Below, piece by piece: positions 61,501-64,000 of a stretch of DNA of 64,000 bases. This stretch comes from Mesotaenium endlicherianum (Eukaryota; Streptophyta; Zygnematophyceae; Zygnematales; Mesotaeniaceae), in NCBI GenBank assembly GCA_009602735.1, contig WELA01007159.1, forward strand, positions 23,240 to 87,239. Reading direction: 5' to 3'. Every line of letters begins with the position of its first letter. The first letter of the stretch is position 1. The notes under the pieces were generated by a model. It was not told the origin of the DNA. It saw only the letters and a program-made list of their open reading frames with translations, and ran no database searches. The position numbers and the translations under genes are program-made.

Positions 61501-63816
61501 GCTTTTGCTTCACGATGCTCGGCTCTCTCTGACTTTGGAAGACCTGCCCTTTTCCCCTGAACCAGTCCGCCCCTGGATTGGTCCCGCCCCTGAAGCAGTT
61601 ATTCCCCAAAATCGGTGCCCCCCGCCACTTCCTTCCACCCTCTCTCGTCTTCCCCCCTGGCTTTTCTCCTGCCCAATCCTCTCATGTCCCAGCTTCATGT
61701 GTCCCAACCTTCGCATACTTCCTCAATAGGTGACTCCGACATGTCTTCACGATCTACGATTGTGTAAGAGGAGGCTGATGAGGCAGAGGCTCCTCAGCCC
61801 AGCACACCCTTTCAATGCATCCTGTCGATGGCACAGGGCATACATAAGAGAGGCTACACCCTCACCCTATGTGTCCTAGAAGGACTCCACCCTGCATGCA
61901 ACCCAAGCAGGTGCTTGCTAGCTGCCCCTTGCCAGCTGCCTGGCCGCCCAGCAGCTTCTTTTCCGGCTGCCCCTTGTCAAGTGCCCCTTGTGGCAGGTAG
62001 TTTCTATGCCCTGCACGGGGCGGGCCAGCCAGCCAGCCAGCAGCAGGCAGGCACGCAAGGCAGTCACACCTTCCACCTTCCCTGGGTGATTGCCCCCCAC
62101 TTCAATCTCACCTGCACCTGCCACTGCACCTGCAGTTGGACCTGCACCTAATAAGGCCCACCTCCTGGCGACACGAGCCCCTGCACTTGCGCCTGCACCT
62201 ACGTCTGAAACTGCACCTCCTAAGGCGCACCCCGTGGTCCCCTGAGCACCCCCCACCTCAGCAGCTGTAACTTCTGAGGCACACCCCCCGGCCCCAGGAG
62301 CATCTCCAGGTGCACCTTCTAAGGTGCACCTGCACCCTCGAAGGCACACCTTCGTGCACTGCGTGCGTGACCTCCCCCACAACCTCCCCAGCCCTCCACT
62401 TGTCCCTCTCGCTCTGTTCCGTTGTGTTGTTCACCATTTTCTTGTTTTGCATCTTTAGACTACACTGCTCTATTCTGTGCCTCATGATGTGTATCTCGTC
62501 TTGTCGTGTTTGTCGTCGTGCGTGTCTATCTCATGAACGAAGCAGTGAGCATACTGCCATTTGAGCCCACTGCCATAGGTTCATCGTGACTCCCTGCCAC
62601 CATCAGCTCTTATTTACCTATTTTGCCACCTTTGACCTGAAATAAAAGGAAAAGACACGGTACCTCAACCTGCCCCAGTCACCCTCACCTCTGTCGCCTT
62701 CTGGCATTATCACCCTCCTCCCCTTGCACCCCCGAGTCAACACCAGGGCACAGCTTGGCCCCTTATACTGTCCCACCACTATTCCTGTATTCTCTCATCC
62801 CCCAAGAGTGGATGGACTCGGGAGCGCCTGCAGCACCGAACCCTCTGCTCAGCTTGTTCGTTCCCCATTGCTGGCCGCATGCAGCAGCACTGGCTGCATC
62901 ACTCTTTCATCGCTCTTGCATCACTCTTGCATTGCTCTTTCGGACTCCTTGACTTGGTTATGCATCAGCATTCTAAGGCGCCGTTGTGGTACTCTTAGTT
63001 CCGGCACACGCAGGCTTTCCAAGGCGTTTTCTCCTCAGCAATTCTGTCTAATGCTCTGCTCCAGATCTACAAAGGCGATCAGATCATGGCGCACTACAAG
63101 AGATTACCTTCCACAGACATTCATGTGTGTGTGTGTGTATATGTGGGTGTGTTTGCTTCTTGTGTTGCTGTGAAGTAACTAATGTACTGCAGATATAACC
63201 CATTAAGCATGATACTAGGCATACAGCAAGCCCTGGCAAAGTAAAAGACCTTCGAGGCGGTTCCTTCATCAGTTGAGATGGTTATGTCACTAGCCACAGG
63301 CGCCGTAAGTCTTTTGGCTCTCCCTAAATGCCAGAACGCCAAGGTTACTGCCGACCCTTTGTCGATTCGAGAGATTCTCAGGCCCTGAATCTTTGACTGC
63401 TGCATGAAATCACAAAAACAACAGGGCGATCTTAATCACAAGTCTGGTGTAATCAAGCACATATACGAGAGGAGGCGAAGGGGGATCCGCCATTTCAGCT
63501 GAAAGAACAGCAAGTCGAGTAAGAAAGACTAAGAACTCGCTGGATGTCTGACTGATCCGCATCGGAACTGCGAAAACGATCCTAGAGGACGAAAGTATAC
63601 CTGCGGTTTGCTGGAGAAAGAAGACAGAAACCTGGTTTCAGGAAATGAGAAGGCCCCATTCTTGCGGCAAGTTACATTTGCTCGATGAGGAACGCCTGTT
63701 CTATAGGAAACATATGATTTATTATGTCCATCATACGAACTAGTGTTTGATGAATTGAGGCAATTACTCAGAGCGGCACTGGCACATGAGTGGCTGCAAA
63801 CTGCCTCGATACTCAT
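49515..63816 (-). CDS. FemAB-like / DUF482 GNAT-fold protein, probably plastid-targeted
   Basis: Twelve exons: 63601-63816, 63250-63399, 60659-61006, 58428-58510, 57447-57645, 56634-56755, 55964-56030, 54090-54140, 52872-52924, 51430-51640, 50215-50385, 49515-49598. Lengths sum to 1755, exactly 584 codons plus stop, and every phase matches. The first two exons are Ser-rich and basic ([21 protein letters not shown]) like a plastid transit peptide; linking them to this gene is inference from phase. The core follows the DUF482 pattern: [145 protein letters not shown]. These are acyl-CoA N-acyltransferase-fold relatives of bacterial FemAB; the substrate in plants and algae is unknown. Confidence 0.88.
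50090..50214. repeat. CCCACACA repeat beside an exon
   Basis: CA-rich imperfect repeat that reaches the donor of exon 11 of the FemAB-like gene. Confidence 0.8.
50395..50770. repeat. GAGCGAG/GGGAG purine minisatellite
   Basis: Imperfect repeat of GGGAGCGAG and GAGTGAG. It starts within ten bases of the acceptor of exon 11 and yields long frames of Leu/Pro/Ser on the minus strand that are not coding. Confidence 0.85.
50980..51035. repeat. CCCTAG hexamer array
   Basis: About nine near-perfect CCCTAG units in an intron of the FemAB-like gene. Confidence 0.95.
51650..52110. repeat. GAGCGAG/GAGAGTGCAAG minisatellite
   Basis: Same kind of purine repeat as 50395-50770, again adjoining the acceptor side of an exon (51430-51640). 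Confidence 0.85.
52395..52740. repeat. CA microsatellite
   Basis: Pure CA at about 52508-52566 within a longer ACACGC/CACATGCA tract. Confidence 0.95.
54818..55017. repeat. 25-bp minisatellite, eight units
   Basis: Exactly eight 25-base units; the first 16 bases (AAGCTGAGCTGGCCAG) are nearly constant and the last nine vary. It lies in the intron between exons 7 and 8 of the FemAB-like gene. Confidence 0.97.
56542..56606. other. assembly gap
   Basis: 65 N between a GAGAG run and poly-G, about 30 bases from exon 6 of the FemAB-like gene. Isolated single N also occur at 26375, 29711, 43727, 58776 and 60162. Confidence 0.99.
57191..57245 (-). repeat. degraded copy of the 3' end of FemAB-like exon 5
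   Basis: About 55 bases match 57447-57500 with roughly five differences; on the minus strand it reads [11 protein letters not shown] against [11 protein letters not shown] in the exon. The donor GT has been lost. It lies about 256 bases downstream of the real exon end, in the following intron. Confidence 0.85.
58231..58297 (-). repeat. degraded copy of the 3' end of FemAB-like exon 4
   Basis: Matches 58389-58455 including the donor surroundings (GGGGGTGGTACCCA); the minus strand reads LKGWVPP in both, but the coding part is altered. It lies about 160 bases downstream of the real exon end. Confidence 0.8.
62095..62360. repeat. CACCTGCAC minisatellite
   Basis: Imperfect CACCTG/GCACCT repeat in the long second intron of the FemAB-like gene. 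Confidence 0.8.
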
Positions 63817-64000
63817 GCTATGATATTGACCGCAGTACCTGAGCAATGCAACTCAAAGCCGAAGTAACAAACGCTTCAGAACCTGCTGCTGACACACAGA
63901 TAGCAGCAAATAGAGTTGCTTAGAGTAAGATATTTACATGAGGATCCGCAAGAGGTGATCACTATGTCGTTTATCTCATTCTGTCCTTCTGATCATGAAA
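63817..64000. other. upstream of the FemAB-like gene
   Basis: Short flank before the window edge; presumably 5' leader or promoter. Nothing specific seen. Confidence 0.3.

Noticed and set aside
1-64000. tRNA, rRNA or CRISPR features
   Set aside because: No cloverleaf-type T-loop pattern, rRNA core or spaced direct-repeat array was found by eye; a covariance-model scan would be the proper test.

Overview
The window looks like nuclear DNA from a green-lineage eukaryote (Viridiplantae, possibly an alga; low confidence on rank). The reasons are GT-AG introns in every recognisable gene, a plant-type SBDS protein with an added C-terminal zinc finger, a GT61 glycosyltransferase, a pentatricopeptide-repeat relic, and a FemAB-like protein whose first two exons read like a plastid transit peptide. 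Repeat load is very high. GC-rich blocks (about 0-1.3, 12-17, 28-30.6 and 38-63 kb) alternate with AT-richer blocks. Several N runs mark assembly gaps.

Left part (0-38 kb). Four two-exon genes and one broken copy encode small membrane-anchored RING-finger proteins: 4055-5375 (-), 18109-18901 (+), 20094-21341 (+), 32355-33674 (-), and the broken copy at 34898-36191 (+). In each, a phase-0 intron cuts the RING between zinc ligands 5 and 6. The first gene and the broken copy lie in a roughly 3.1 kb inverted duplication (about 2830-5935 and 34335-37490). A separate 1.6 kb direct repeat without coding content sits at 22640-24265 and 30690-32325. Between the RING genes lie a stand-alone HIRAN-domain gene (9586-11113, +), a divergently oriented coiled-coil gene of unknown family (6650-9130, -), a second unrecognised multi-exon gene (about 11972-14071, -) and a PPR relic (24899-25285, -).

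Right part (38-64 kb). Three solid genes could be reconstructed exon by exon: a GT61-type glycosyltransferase (38524-44379, -), SBDS (45564-48491, +; 409 codons) divergent from it, and a FemAB-like (DUF482) protein in 12 exons (49515-63816, -; 584 codons). Their introns are stuffed with AG, TG, CA, GAGC and CCCTAG arrays and minisatellites.

The most unusual observations are the split-RING membrane family with conserved modules outside the RING, the stand-alone HIRAN gene sharing an upstream region with an unknown coiled-coil gene, and degraded copies of exon 3' ends lying just downstream of the exons they came from at three places in two genes. No rRNA or tRNA gene, CRISPR array, or recognisable retroelement or DNA-transposon protein was seen.
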